A DNA stretch of 64,000 bases from Wolbachia endosymbiont (group B) of Hofmannophila pseudospretella (GTDB lineage Bacteria; Pseudomonadota; Alphaproteobacteria; Rickettsiales; Anaplasmataceae), in contig NZ_OZ034788.1 in the NCBI RefSeq assembly GCF_964028515.1, positions 186,001-250,000 of the forward strand, in the 5' to 3' direction. Every line of letters begins with the position of its first letter. The first letter of the stretch is position 1. The notes beneath the pieces are model-generated. The model was not told the DNA's origin and did no database searches. It worked only from the letters and a program-made list of their open reading frames with translations. Made by a program: the position numbers and the translations under genes. This document shows, piece after piece, positions 9,406 through 19,172 of the stretch.

Positions 9406-9504
9406 TTAAGCCACACCTTTAAATTTTATTATGGAAACAAAAAAAAGTGCTGCAACGAGTATTATTAGAAGAGAAAGTAAAAGATAGTTTTTATGCTCTT
9501 TCAT
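9406..9504 (-). CDS. CoxF-like 32-aa membrane protein of the cytochrome oxidase cluster
   Basis: A tiny frame starts ATG two bases after the ctaB stop codon. It encodes MKEHKNYLLLSLLIILVAAL, continues to FFVSIIKFKGVA, and stops with TAA. It is a single membrane helix with a charged N-terminus. In many alphaproteobacteria a small protein (CoxF) sits directly after ctaB and has the same plan: charged head, one helix, and an end resembling TIVKM. The position and the SIIKF ending fit that family. It is assigned by synteny and topology; no function is proven. Confidence 0.6.
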   Translation of the reverse strand: MKEHKNYLLLSLLIILVAALFFVSIIKFKGVA

Positions 9505-9506
9505 AG

Positions 9507-10394
9507 TCAAAACAAGTCAATAGAACAAAAAATAATACTAGCAAACAGAGAAAATAGATAAGAAATTGAGTAAGAAAACATTTTTTTCTGCGAGCTATAA
9601 CTCTTAAGCCTTATAACGGATGCGGCAAACCAAATAAAAACACAACCTTCAATAATTGCCATGCTGAGGTAAAATAGAGCTTTTTTCAAAAATAATGCTG
9701 GAAGTAAACTAGTTAACACTAGTAACACGCTATAGATTAGTATGTATCTCCTCGTTTTTTCTGAGCCATAAACGATATTGAACATTGGAATCGATGCTTT
9801 TGTATAATCTTCAGATCTGTTTAAAGATAGAGCCCAAAAATGTGGTGGAGTCCACATAAAAATTATTAAAAATAGAATACAACTTTCCCAGCTTACAGAG
9901 TCAGTTACAACTGCCCAGCCAATCATTGGAGGAAAAGCACCCGCTGCACCACCAATAACAATATTCTGCGGAGTACGCCTTTTGAGCCAAATTGTATACA
10001 CAAAAACATAAAATAATATGCTAATTGCAAGCAAAGCAGCAGAAACATAGTTCACTGCTATTGCCATGATAAATACTGATAATATTCCAAGAGTTATGCC
10101 AAACTCAAGCGCGCTTTCTGCAGGAACTCTACCTGAAGGTATAGGGCGGTTTTTTGTTCTCTCCATAAGCAAGTCTATATCTCTGTCATACCACATATTT
10201 ATCGCACCTGCAGATCCTGAGCCAAGGGCAATGCATATCAGAGATATTAGTATAAGAAAAGGATGAATGCTACCTGGTGCAGCAACCATTCCAGCAACTG
10301 CAGTAAACACTACAAGGTACATTATCCTTGGCTTTAGCAAATGCCAAAAATCCAGTATTGTTGATTCAACATTTAGCAAAATACTTGTGTACAT
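9507..10394 (-). CDS. ctaB: Heme O synthase (protoheme IX farnesyltransferase)
   Basis: Inner-membrane UbiA-family prenyltransferase that adds a farnesyl group to heme B, giving heme O, the precursor of heme A for cytochrome oxidase. 295 residues, about eight hydrophobic segments. The Asp-rich site is NMWYDRDIDLLMERTKNRP; the second conserved block is LNRSEDYTKASIPMF. It starts one base after the ctaD stop, so ctaC-ctaD-ctaB and the small ORF after it form one operon. Confidence 0.95.
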   Translation of the reverse strand: MYTSILLNVESTILDFWHLLKPRIMYLVVFTAVAGMVAAPGSIHPFLILISLICIALGSGSAGAINMWYDRDIDLLMERTKNRPIPSGRVPAESALEFGITLGILSVFIMAIAVNYVSAALLAISILFYVFVYTIWLKRRTPQNIVIGGAAGAFPPMIGWAVVTDSVSWESCILFLIIFMWTPPHFWALSLNRSEDYTKASIPMFNIVYGSEKTRRYILIYSVLLVLTSLLPALFLKKALFYLSMAIIEGCVFIWFAASVIRLKSYSSQKKMFSYSISYLFSLFASIIFCSIDLF

Positions 10395-10395
10395 T

Positions 10396-11946
10396 CTATT
10401 TTATCACTGGTGGTTTTTCAAAAGTATGAAAAGGCGGTGGCGAAGATACTGTCCATTCTAAAGTGTCACCTTCCCAAGGATTATCTCCAGTTTTTTTGCC
10501 CCATTTGAAGAGATGTATAACTATAAATATAAAAAACATAACTGAAACAAAGGACATATATGAACCAATTGAGGATATATAATTCCAAGGGATAAACGCG
10601 TCGGGATAATCAGGTATACGCCTTGGCATGCCGGCTAATCCTAGGAAATGCTGAGGTAAGAAAGTAACATTAGTGCTAATAAAAGTGAGCCAAAAGTGTA
10701 CCTTTCCTAAACACTCGTTATATTGCTTACCTGACATTTTACCTATCCAATAATAAAAACCAGCAAAGGCTCCAAACAATGCAGCAAGCGACATGACATA
10801 GTGAAAGTGAGCAACGACATAATAGGTATCATGCAAAAGTTTATCTATTCCACCGTGAGAAAGAATTATTCCGGTTATACCACCACCAACAAACATAAAA
10901 ATAAAACCTAGCGCAAATAGCATAGGGGTTTTAAATTCAATTGCCCCACCCCACATAGTTGCAATCCAACTAAAGACTTTTACACCAGTTATAACACCAA
11001 TAAAAATTGTTGTAGTGCTAAAAAACACAGCAGCATCTTCGCTAAGCCCAACAGTAAACATATGGTGAGCCCAAACCATAAAACCAAATGCTGCTATACC
11101 TATCATTGCATAAACCATTCCCTTATAGCCAAATACTGGTCTATGGGAAAAAGTTGACACGACTTGGCTTATAATGCCAAACGCAGGAAAAATAATGATA
11201 TAAACCTCTGGGTGACCAAAAAACCAAAACAGATGTTGAAATAACACAGGATCACCACCACCAGCAGGATCAAAAAAGGAAGTGCCAATATTGCGATCAG
11301 TGAGCAGCATAGTTATAGCACCAGCAAGTACCGGTAAAGCTACAATTAACATAAACGATGTTAATAGAACAGACCAAACAAACAGTGGCATTTTAGTGAG
11401 TGACATGCCTTTTGCACGCATATTGAATATAGTGACTATAAAGTTGATCGCCCCAACAATTGATGACATACCAGCAACATGAAGTGCAAGTATAGCAAGA
11501 TCAACTCCTGCACTTGGGTGAGACATGATTTGCGATAGAGGTGGGTATAAAGTCCATCCTGTCCCAGGACCTTCGCCAGCAAACACCGAGAGAATGAGCA
11601 GAATAAAAGATGATACTAATAACCAAAAACTTAAATTATTCATACGAGGAAATGCCATATCTGGTGAACCAATCATGAGAGGTACGAACCAATTACCAAA
11701 TCCTCCCATTAAGGCTGGCATTATCATAAAAAACACCATTATTACCGCATGCCCTGTAATCATTACGTTATATAGCTGGTAATTATTGTTAAGTATATTA
11801 ATGTGCATTAGCTGAGTACGAATAATTACCGATAATAATCCACCAATAATTCCAGCTAATATGGAAAAAATAATGTATAGTGTCCCTATATCTTTGTGAT
11901 TAGTAGAAAACAGCCAACGTCTTATACCTTTTGGTACATCACTCAT
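10396..11946 (-). CDS. ctaD: Cytochrome c oxidase subunit I (aa3 type)
   Basis: Catalytic subunit of the terminal oxidase in the inner membrane. It reduces O2 to water and pumps protons. 516 residues, 12 helices. Low-spin heme ligand H is in TGHAVIMVFF. CuB ligands are in GHPEVYIIIF, with the cross-linked Tyr, and in WAHHMFTVG. Heme ligands of helix X are in VVAHFHYVMS. C-terminal sequence (PRRIPDYPDAF) is typical. It lies 15 bases downstream of ctaC. Subunit III is not nearby. Confidence 0.97.
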   Translation of the reverse strand: MSDVPKGIRRWLFSTNHKDIGTLYIIFSILAGIIGGLLSVIIRTQLMHINILNNNYQLYNVMITGHAVIMVFFMIMPALMGGFGNWFVPLMIGSPDMAFPRMNNLSFWLLVSSFILLILSVFAGEGPGTGWTLYPPLSQIMSHPSAGVDLAILALHVAGMSSIVGAINFIVTIFNMRAKGMSLTKMPLFVWSVLLTSFMLIVALPVLAGAITMLLTDRNIGTSFFDPAGGGDPVLFQHLFWFFGHPEVYIIIFPAFGIISQVVSTFSHRPVFGYKGMVYAMIGIAAFGFMVWAHHMFTVGLSEDAAVFFSTTTIFIGVITGVKVFSWIATMWGGAIEFKTPMLFALGFIFMFVGGGITGIILSHGGIDKLLHDTYYVVAHFHYVMSLAALFGAFAGFYYWIGKMSGKQYNECLGKVHFWLTFISTNVTFLPQHFLGLAGMPRRIPDYPDAFIPWNYISSIGSYMSFVSVMFFIFIVIHLFKWGKKTGDNPWEGDTLEWTVSSPPPFHTFEKPPVIK

Positions 11947-11961
11947 ATCTATACTCCAAAC

Positions 11962-12726
11962 TTAACTTACTAATTTTTTATCTTCAATCCACTTATTAAA
12001 ATCTTCTTTACTCACTGCTTCAACAACAATTGGCATAAATCCATGACCTTGACCACATAGTTCATAACATTGCCCATAATAAATACCGGGCTTTGTAACG
12101 TTAAACCATGCTTCATTCAGCCTACCTGGTATTGCATCAATTTTTATACCAAAAGCCGGTATTCCCCAGCTATGTATTACATCTCCTGCTGTCACTTGTA
12201 AACGAATATTAGTATTGATAGGTAAAATAACGTTATTATCAACAGACAATAGTTTTAAATCTCTTTCGGTAAAGTCTTCTTTTCCTTTTATATAGCTGTC
12301 AAATGAAATACCTTGATATTCTGGGTACTGGTAACTCCAATACCATTGATGACCAATAACTTTTAGTGTTATGTCAGCTTTTGGCACTTTCTCCTGTAGT
12401 TTAATTAATTCAGCATTTTTAAAAGCCAATACCCCAACAATAATCGTTGGTATAACAAACCAGATAATTTCTACAAAGATATTATGAGTTATTTTACTGA
12501 CATTTTTCACTTTGCCCTTACGAAAGCGAAATACTACATAAGCAAGCAGGGCCCATACAAAAAGCATAATTGCAATCATTACACTCATCACAAACGAATG
12601 TGACTTAACTACAACCTCCATTATCTCAGTTGCAGGCGCAGGAAATCCAAATTGCCAAGAAGTAGGAGCAGAAGCAATTGATATGTTTGAGTAAAACATT
12701 ATCAATAATGCAAATAACTTCACCAT
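11962..12726 (-). CDS. ctaC: Cytochrome c oxidase subunit II
   Basis: Carries the CuA site that takes electrons from cytochrome c. A signal-like N-terminus (MVKLFALLIMFYSNISIASA) is followed by two membrane helices. A cupredoxin domain comes next, with the CuA binding block GQCYELCGQGHGFMPI (two Cys, Glu, His, Met) and an upstream His in VIHSWGIP. The aromatic electron-entry patch GHQWYWSYQYPEY is present. I chose the ATG at 12726 because it begins a clean signal sequence; the frame runs 14 codons further upstream to 12768. First gene of the oxidase operon. Confidence 0.95.
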   Translation of the reverse strand: MVKLFALLIMFYSNISIASAPTSWQFGFPAPATEIMEVVVKSHSFVMSVMIAIMLFVWALLAYVVFRFRKGKVKNVSKITHNIFVEIIWFVIPTIIVGVLAFKNAELIKLQEKVPKADITLKVIGHQWYWSYQYPEYQGISFDSYIKGKEDFTERDLKLLSVDNNVILPINTNIRLQVTAGDVIHSWGIPAFGIKIDAIPGRLNEAWFNVTKPGIYYGQCYELCGQGHGFMPIVVEAVSKEDFNKWIEDKKLVS

Positions 12727-12768
12727 ATTTTTTGCTGTAAAACTAACTGTATAATAATATATATACAC

Positions 12769-13259
12769 TTACTATGCAAACAGAGATTATAGAATGTACA
12801 CAAGTGTTTTGCTAAATATTGAATCAAAAGTAAATGATGATTAATGTTTTTTTAGCATTTACTAAATATAATAATACGATACTAACTTGAGGAAAAAGCA
12901 TTTACATGAATCTATTTTAACTTAAGTATTTACTTTAAGGAAGTTCTATAATAAGTTTAATAGTGTCTGTTATTGCTAATAACCCTCTAGCCTCACACCT
13001 AAAAGCAGTAACAGACACTATTAAACTTTAAGTAAGTTTGCCTATTTATAATTCATTGAGGTAAAAATCTTACTAATTCCTTTAATTCTATTATACAGCT
13101 GAGTTTACTAATTAACCTTTAATGTTTACGTTAGCATTTGCATCTTAAATCAAAGATTTACATATTATAGAAAATAATTATAAAATAATACACTACTTGT
13201 GTGTAAATTTTTTTGCATATCAAACTCTGTAAACAAATTTTTTAGAAAAGCCAAATAAA
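12769..13259. other. 491-base intergenic region with one strong hairpin
   Basis: No coding frame of note between ctaC and the HlyD gene. Its left end should carry the ctaC promoter (minus strand). The only structured element seen is the 25-bp inverted repeat at 12953-13028, listed separately. Confidence 0.6.
12953..13028. repeat. 25-bp inverted repeat, potential stem-loop
   Basis: Arms 12953-12977 and 13004-13028 are complementary over 25 bases with one mismatch, a G-U pair if read as RNA. The core is TAATAGTGTCTGTTA against TAACAGACACTATTA. The 26-base loop contains CCTCTAGCCTCACACC. It lies 226 bases upstream of ctaC and 230 bases beyond the end of the HlyD gene. It has no T-tract typical of a terminator. 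Confidence 0.75.
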
Positions 13260-14771
13260 TTATCTCTCTATGAAAGATCTATCGAATGTTGCAATTATAG
13301 GTGTAAACAAGAACGATAAAAGAGTGCGAGATTGAGTAACTATATATACTTCTGCTGGCATACCAGGATATAGGTATACGTTTTTAAATTGAGCAAGTTC
13401 TGATTTTGGTATCACCACTCGCACTGAATAATAACGCCCCATCCTTGGATCATCAAGAGCATCAGGGGAAATATGGTTTACTATACCGTTAATTAAACTT
13501 AAGCGACGTGCACTATAAGCACTCAGCCTTACTTTAACTTTCAGCCCTTCTAGTCCGTCGATAGAGACTATATTGCTATCTTTCTTTTTTGCTGACAGTA
13601 TCTCTTCTATGTTTCTGGTTAGAACTTTAGCATTTATTATTAGATCATCATCTGATGGTACTATACTCATGATTGGAACTCCAGATTGTATAACACCACC
13701 TTCAGTGTGGTATCTTATATCTGTAACTATACCATCTTGAGGTGATTTAATTATTGTACGTGCTAACGAATCTTCAGCAACCATCAGCCTCTCTTTTAAG
13801 TCTGCAATAGATGTATTAACTTCCTTAAGCTCAGCATTTGCTCTTTCTTGAGCATCATTCTTCACATTTATAATCTCTAACTCATTTTCTCCAATCTTTT
13901 GCTGTACTTGAGATATTGCAGAACGGTAATGTCCAACTCTACCCTCAATGTCAGCAAACTGTTTTTCTAAAGCTAAAATGTGTGGTTTGCTTATATGGCC
14001 ACTATCAAGTAATTGTCTTTTTGTTTCTAACTCTTCAGTTATCAAGTCATATTGCTTATGGGCTGCATTTAGTTGAAAATTTAGCCCTGCTAATTCATCA
14101 TTTAACTGCTTTATACGTTGTTGCAGTATGTCAGTTTTTCCTAATATACTCTTTCTCTGAGAGTTGAACAACTTTACCTGATTCTTTATCGCTTTATTTA
14201 CAAGTTCATCGTTAGATAATCTTTTAACCTCATCAGAAAATTCTAGCGTATCTAAGTCTCCCCTAATTGCAATAAGTCTTGCTTCAGTTGATAAAAACGA
14301 TAAGAGTTTTTCTTTAATTATACTCAAATTTGCCTTTTCATTAACATCACTTAATAAAACTAAAGGCTCATCTTTTTTAACTGTTTGACCTTCTTTTACT
14401 AAAATTTTGCTTATTATTCCCCCACCCAAGTGTTGCACTATTTTTCTATTTGAAGAGACAATAACTTCTCCACTTGCATGCACTGCTCCGTCAATTGGAG
14501 CTATAGCCGACCAAATACCACCTATTCCAAAAAAGATGAATATCACCACTAAACCAAAAAATAGTGGTCCCCATGTGACTTTTAGGACTTCATTTACGTT
14601 ATTACTCTCACGTTTAAAAATAAAATTTATCATCGCATCAATCCATGCGAACGTCTTATCCAAAAATTGATATTTCTTCTTTTTATTTCCTGCTCTTTGC
14701 ATATCTATATCATCACTACCAATCAGGCCTGTCAAAGAAAGTCCAGCACTAAGCTTTTTTAACTTACTCAT
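13260..14771 (-). CDS. HlyD-family type I secretion membrane-fusion protein
   Basis: Periplasmic adaptor of a type I secretion system, linking an inner-membrane ABC exporter to an outer-membrane channel. One membrane helix (PLFFGLVVIFIFFGIGG) near residue 65, then a lipoyl/barrel half (AIAPIDGAVHASGEVIV, ILVKEGQTVKKDEPLVLL). A long coiled-coil hairpin follows, with Glu/Lys/Leu repeats over ~150 residues. The second barrel (SPQDGIVTDIRYHTEGGVI) and a C-terminal PGMPAEVYI motif of HlyD/PrtE proteins complete it. Length about 503 from ATG 14771; an upstream ATG at 14810 is possible. No ABC exporter or TolC is adjacent, so its substrate is unknown. Confidence 0.88.
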   Translation of the reverse strand: MSKLKKLSAGLSLTGLIGSDDIDMQRAGNKKKKYQFLDKTFAWIDAMINFIFKRESNNVNEVLKVTWGPLFFGLVVIFIFFGIGGIWSAIAPIDGAVHASGEVIVSSNRKIVQHLGGGIISKILVKEGQTVKKDEPLVLLSDVNEKANLSIIKEKLLSFLSTEARLIAIRGDLDTLEFSDEVKRLSNDELVNKAIKNQVKLFNSQRKSILGKTDILQQRIKQLNDELAGLNFQLNAAHKQYDLITEELETKRQLLDSGHISKPHILALEKQFADIEGRVGHYRSAISQVQQKIGENELEIINVKNDAQERANAELKEVNTSIADLKERLMVAEDSLARTIIKSPQDGIVTDIRYHTEGGVIQSGVPIMSIVPSDDDLIINAKVLTRNIEEILSAKKKDSNIVSIDGLEGLKVKVRLSAYSARRLSLINGIVNHISPDALDDPRMGRYYSVRVVIPKSELAQFKNVYLYPGMPAEVYIVTQSRTLLSFLFTPIIATFDRSFIER

Positions 14772-14925
14772 TATAATACTACTGCGAATTCTTGTTAACC
14801 AGGATAACACACAAAAACAAAGAATCTATACCTTAAGTATTTTACTTAGACTATGGAACATCAGAATAAACTATTTAGTAACAATTCTTATACTCCATTC
14901 AATGGTTCAGCATTAGGCTAGAAAA

Positions 14926-15354
14926 TCAAAAAGGTTTTACAATAACCATAATAACTATAATTATTATTAACACTGTTACTGCTTCGTTTAAAACACGAAA
15001 ATAAACGTGAGTTTTCTTATTCAAGCCCACTGCAAAATTTTTCCTATGCTTTGCAAGTAGGCCATGAATAGCAAACATTAAGAATAATGCTAGCGCTTTT
15101 ACATGAAACCACCCTTCGCGATATGCTTCCCTAATAATCATTAGCATAATTCCAAAACTAAGGGAGAAAAGCATTGCAGGGTTTATGATATATCTAAGGA
15201 GTCTCTTCTCCATTATTTGAAGTAAGCTGTCATTTTCTGACCCTGGTTTTACAGATGCATGGTAAACATAAAGCCTTGGCAAATAGAGCATACCTGCCAC
15301 CCACATAATTACAGAGATAACGTGAAAAGCTTCAAGCCAGTGATAGTAGTCCAT
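14926..15354 (-). CDS. hemJ: Protoporphyrinogen oxidase HemJ
   Basis: Inner-membrane enzyme of the UPF0093/HemJ family, oxidising protoporphyrinogen IX to protoporphyrin IX in heme synthesis. About 142 residues and four helices, the normal size. The N-terminus MDYYHWLEAFHVISVIMWVA carries the family conserved His. The following block (GMLYLPRLYVYHASV) and later RYIINPAM and GWFHVKALALFL with its conserved Lys also match. The ATG at 15354 gives the family N-terminus; the frame continues 15 codons upstream. Divergent from pdhA, with a 65-base shared control region. Confidence 0.9.
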   Translation of the reverse strand: MDYYHWLEAFHVISVIMWVAGMLYLPRLYVYHASVKPGSENDSLLQIMEKRLLRYIINPAMLFSLSFGIMLMIIREAYREGWFHVKALALFLMFAIHGLLAKHRKNFAVGLNKKTHVYFRVLNEAVTVLIIIIVIMVIVKPF

Positions 15355-15419
15355 ATAGATAGTATTATAAAATGTCAAAAATTTCTGGTATGATCTCAAT
15401 TTAATAAAAGAAAGTCAAT

Positions 15420-16400
15420 ATGAAAGCAGAAAATTTCACTAAAGAACAGGTGATTGGATTCTACAGAAAAATGCTTCTCATACGCAGATTTGAGGAAAAA
15501 GCAGGACAATTATACGGAATGGGATTAATAGGCGGATTCTGTCACTTATCAATAGGGCAAGAAGCAGTTGCAGTTGGGACTCAAGCTGCATCAAAATCTG
15601 GTGATGCTTTTATCACAAGCTATAGAGACCATGGCTTAATGCTTGCATGTAATTCTGATCCGAATGTTGTGATGGCAGAACTAACCGGCAAAGAAACAGG
15701 GTGTTCAAAAGGCAAAGGTGGCTCCATGCACATATTTGATGTTGAAAAAAATTTCTTTGGTGGACATGGAATAGTAGGTGCACAAGTCCCAATTGGTACA
15801 GGAATAGCATTTGCTAATAAATACAAGAAAAAAGATAACGTTGTATTCACATATTTTGGTGACGGTGCTGCAAATCAAGGACAAGTATATGAATCATTTA
15901 ATATGGCATCTTTGTGGAAGTTACCTGTGGTTTATATCATAGAAAATAACGAATACGCAATGGGAACTTCTGTACAAAGATCAACTTTAGTAACTGAACT
16001 ATATAAAAGAGGAGAGAGTTTTGGTATTCCTGGAAAACAAGTTGATGGAATGGATTTTTTCTCTGTCTATGAGGTAACAAGTGAAATAGCTGAGCACGTA
16101 CGTGGGGGAAAAGGACCTCTCTTACTTGAAATGAAGACATATAGATATCGTGGCCATTCGATGTCAGATCCTGCTACTTATCGTTCAAAAGAAGAAGTTG
16201 AAGATATGAAGCAAAATCATGATCCTATAAGCACCTTAAAGCAGTATATAACAGACAATAAAATCGCTTCTGATGAAGAATGCAAAGCTATTGATAAGGA
16301 AATACGAGATTTAGTAAAAAAGTCAGAAGATTTTGCTAAAAATAGTAAAGAGCCAGGCATTGATGAACTATATACTGATATTTATAAATTTGTTAGCTAA
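15420..16400 (+). CDS. pdhA: Pyruvate dehydrogenase E1 component, alpha subunit
   Basis: Thiamine-diphosphate enzyme that decarboxylates pyruvate, feeding acetyl groups to E2 and the TCA cycle. 326 residues. The ThDP-binding motif starts at GDGAANQGQVYESFNMASLW and ends near IIENN. The E1-alpha phospholoop region YRYRGHSMSDPATYRS and the catalytic-site GGSMHIFDVEKNFFGGHGIV are intact. The E1 beta and E2 genes are not in the window; the E3 subunit gene is at 19173-20552. Confidence 0.97.
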   Translation: MKAENFTKEQVIGFYRKMLLIRRFEEKAGQLYGMGLIGGFCHLSIGQEAVAVGTQAASKSGDAFITSYRDHGLMLACNSDPNVVMAELTGKETGCSKGKGGSMHIFDVEKNFFGGHGIVGAQVPIGTGIAFANKYKKKDNVVFTYFGDGAANQGQVYESFNMASLWKLPVVYIIENNEYAMGTSVQRSTLVTELYKRGESFGIPGKQVDGMDFFSVYEVTSEIAEHVRGGKGPLLLEMKTYRYRGHSMSDPATYRSKEEVEDMKQNHDPISTLKQYITDNKIASDEECKAIDKEIRDLVKKSEDFAKNSKEPGIDELYTDIYKFVS

Positions 16401-16605
16401 TCAGTTGCCATCAAAATTATGTTTTGGCCTACTATAGATATTTTTTGGCAGCACTTAACTTTATTATATAACAGCCTAGTCAATAGAAACTGTAGTAACT
16501 CTTATATTATTGATATACACCGCTCTTGGATCATAGGTTAAATGAGTTTTATTTGACTTTTTGTGCTAGTTTGCAGAATATAAAGTTATTAATTGAATAA
16601 AATAC

Positions 16606-18036
16606 ATGACAAAAGAAAACTGGGAGACAGTAATTGGACTTGAGGTACACGCTCAGGTTTCTTCTAAGACAAAGCTATTTTCTAGTTCACTAACGGAATT
16701 TGGCACTGAGCACAATACTCAAGTTTCTCTAGTTGATGCAGGAATGCCAGGTACATTACCAGTATTAAATTATAGCTGCATAGAGCAAGCAATATGCACC
16801 GGACTTGCAATTTCTGCAGAAATTAATAAATGCTCTTACTTTGACCGGAAAAATTATTTTTATCCCGATTTACCACAAGGTTATCAAATAACCCAGTTCT
16901 TTGAGCCAATAGTTAAAAATGGCAAAGTTTTTATCAATAATAATGAAAAAGAAATAAGAATCGCAAGAATTCACTTAGAGCAAGATGCAGGAAAGAGTAT
17001 TCATGAAGAAAGCAAAACTTACATAGATTTAAATCGTGCAGGCGTTGCTTTAATGGAAATTGTTTCAGAGCCAGATCTCCGTTCATCTGCAGAAGCTGCA
17101 GAATTCATGAAAAAATTGAGGCAGATTTTGCGTTACATCGGTTCATGTGATGGTGATATGGAAAAGGGGTCACTTCGCTGTGATGCAAATGTTTCTGTTC
17201 GCCTAAAGGGTAGTAGCACGTTTGGCACTCGTTGTGAAATAAAAAACTTAAATTCAATACGTTATATTGTACAAGCTATAGATTATGAAGCACAAAGGCA
17301 GATCAAAATTTTGGAAAGCGGAGGAGAAATAAGTCAAGATACCTTATTGTTTGATGTCACTTTAGGAAAAACAAAAGTGATGAGAAGCAAAGAAGATTCA
17401 AGTGACTATAGATATTTCCCTGAACCTGATTTGCTACCTGTTGAAATAAGCCAAGACAAAATTGATTCTATTAAATCATCTTTACCCGAGTTGCCAGATC
17501 AAAAAAAACTTCGATACATAGAGGAATTAGGTATCAATGAATATGATGCAGACGTTATCACTTCTGATAAAGAAATTGCCGATTATTTTGAAAAATTAGC
17601 AAAAAAGCATGATTCAAAGATTGCAGTTACCTGGTTAACCGTCGAGCTTTTCGGTCGTTTAAATAAAACAAATATTGATATTGTTAGTTCTCCAATTAAA
17701 GCAGATGCTTTATCCGAGCTCCTCGACTTTATCGTCGATGGAACGATCTCTGCTAAACTTGGTAAACAAGTTTTTGATATTATGTTTGAAACTGGAAAGC
17801 CTGCATCCCTTATTATAGAAGAGCAGAATCTCAAGCAAATAACTGACACATGTCAAATCTCAGAGGTAATAGATAAAATCATCAATGACAACCAAGATAA
17901 AGTTCAAGAATATAAGGGTGGTAAAACAAGATTGTATGGGTTCTTTGTTGGTGAAGTCATGAAATCCACCAAAGGAAAAGCCAGCCCTGATGTCGTAAAC
18001 TTGGTTTTGAGTGAAAAATTAAAATTGAGTGCCTAG
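16606..18036 (+). CDS. gatB: Asp/Glu-tRNA amidotransferase subunit B
   Basis: Part of GatCAB, which converts Glu-tRNA(Gln) and Asp-tRNA(Asn) into the correctly charged species. 476 residues. N-terminal signature WETVIGLEVHAQVSSKTKLF, zinc/active block FDRKNYFYPDLPQGYQI, EQDAGKS, RAGVALMEIVSEPDLRS, and SLRCDANVSVR are all present. The C-terminal YqeY-like domain ends with GFFVGEVMKSTKGKASPDVV. It stands alone; gatA and gatC are elsewhere. Confidence 0.97.
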   Translation: MTKENWETVIGLEVHAQVSSKTKLFSSSLTEFGTEHNTQVSLVDAGMPGTLPVLNYSCIEQAICTGLAISAEINKCSYFDRKNYFYPDLPQGYQITQFFEPIVKNGKVFINNNEKEIRIARIHLEQDAGKSIHEESKTYIDLNRAGVALMEIVSEPDLRSSAEAAEFMKKLRQILRYIGSCDGDMEKGSLRCDANVSVRLKGSSTFGTRCEIKNLNSIRYIVQAIDYEAQRQIKILESGGEISQDTLLFDVTLGKTKVMRSKEDSSDYRYFPEPDLLPVEISQDKIDSIKSSLPELPDQKKLRYIEELGINEYDADVITSDKEIADYFEKLAKKHDSKIAVTWLTVELFGRLNKTNIDIVSSPIKADALSELLDFIVDGTISAKLGKQVFDIMFETGKPASLIIEEQNLKQITDTCQISEVIDKIINDNQDKVQEYKGGKTRLYGFFVGEVMKSTKGKASPDVVNLVLSEKLKLSA

Positions 18037-18249
18037 GTGTACGGTCCCAGATCTTTTGCTATTTGCTTGACTTGTTTCTTTACATAGCTTCTAATTTAAA
18101 TTCTGCTGTCTATTCTCTTTCATTCATAACCTTTTGCAAAACGTTTTTGCTTTCTTCTCTGCTGGTCACTATTGCTTATATAAAGCAAGTACAGTACTGA
18201 ATGATGTTGCAAGCACTCAGTTCGGCAATATTATCGATTTAAGACGAAG

Positions 18250-19170
18250 TTAAGATTTCGATTTTTTATTCAAACTTTTCTGAAAGTTTTTATACATATT
18301 GAAGACATCTTGATAATTTAGGTGAGTGTAAACTTGAGTAGTTTCAAGGCTTGAGTGGCCAAGCAGCTGTTGTATTGATCTTATGTCAATATCTTCCTGA
18401 AGCAAATGAGTAGCAAAACTATGGCGAAATGCATGTGGAGATAAAATTTCTGGTAAGTTTAAAAATCTTCTTATTTTTTGCAAACGATTAGCAACATAAG
18501 TTCTTCCCAATTTTTTTCCTCTTACCCCCACAAAAAGATGTCCCACTTCGTCAAAGTGAGGACAAGCTTTTATATATTTTTGTATACACTTTTTTACTAC
18601 TGGAAGAATAAATACCTGCCTTTGTTTATCTCCCTTACCTGTTACTATTAAACTTTCATTGCTAATATCACTAACCTTAAGATTCAATGCTTCAGTGATT
18701 CTTAAGCCCGTACCATATAGCAGAACGACAATTGCAATTTCTCTTTTTACCACCCAAGGCTCGCCTAGATCAGGCAATTTCATTTCTTTCAATAGAGTTT
18801 CTATGTTAGATATTGAAAGTGCTTTAGGTAGAGTTCTTCTCTGAATTGGCCTTGATAAAGAAAATACCGCTTCATTATTTATTTCATAATTGTTTTTTAT
18901 ATATTTGAAAAAATTTCTGATTACTGACAATGCGCGAGTGTTAGATCTCGCATTTACACCTCTTGCATAACGAGAGGTAAACCAACTTCTCAGTTCAGGT
19001 ATGCTTAATTTTTCTAAAGAGCCAACATTTACTTCTTCATCAATGTGAGTATTTAGGAAACTTATAAGATCCTTGAGGTCCCTCATGTATGACTCCAAAG
19101 TGTTTGGTGAGTAAGACCTGTTGTACTTTAGCCAATCATACCATTTTTCAATGATTGAACCGAGGTCCAC
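18250..19170 (-). CDS. xerC: Tyrosine recombinase XerC/XerD
   Basis: Site-specific recombinase of the Xer type, which resolves chromosome dimers at dif. 306 residues. An N-terminal SAM-like core-binding domain (NTLESYMRDLKDLISFL) precedes the catalytic domain. The catalytic set is complete: Arg in GTGLRITEALNL, Lys in VTGKGDKQR, His-x-x-Arg in HAFRHSFATHLLQ, His in LLGHSSLETT and the nucleophile Tyr in QVYTHLN. Which of XerC or XerD it is cannot be fixed by eye. It starts 2 bases after the lpdA stop, so it is probably expressed with lpdA and the BamB-like gene. Confidence 0.88.
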   Translation of the reverse strand: MDLGSIIEKWYDWLKYNRSYSPNTLESYMRDLKDLISFLNTHIDEEVNVGSLEKLSIPELRSWFTSRYARGVNARSNTRALSVIRNFFKYIKNNYEINNEAVFSLSRPIQRRTLPKALSISNIETLLKEMKLPDLGEPWVVKREIAIVVLLYGTGLRITEALNLKVSDISNESLIVTGKGDKQRQVFILPVVKKCIQKYIKACPHFDEVGHLFVGVRGKKLGRTYVANRLQKIRRFLNLPEILSPHAFRHSFATHLLQEDIDIRSIQQLLGHSSLETTQVYTHLNYQDVFNMYKNFQKSLNKKSKS

Positions 19171-19172
19171 AG

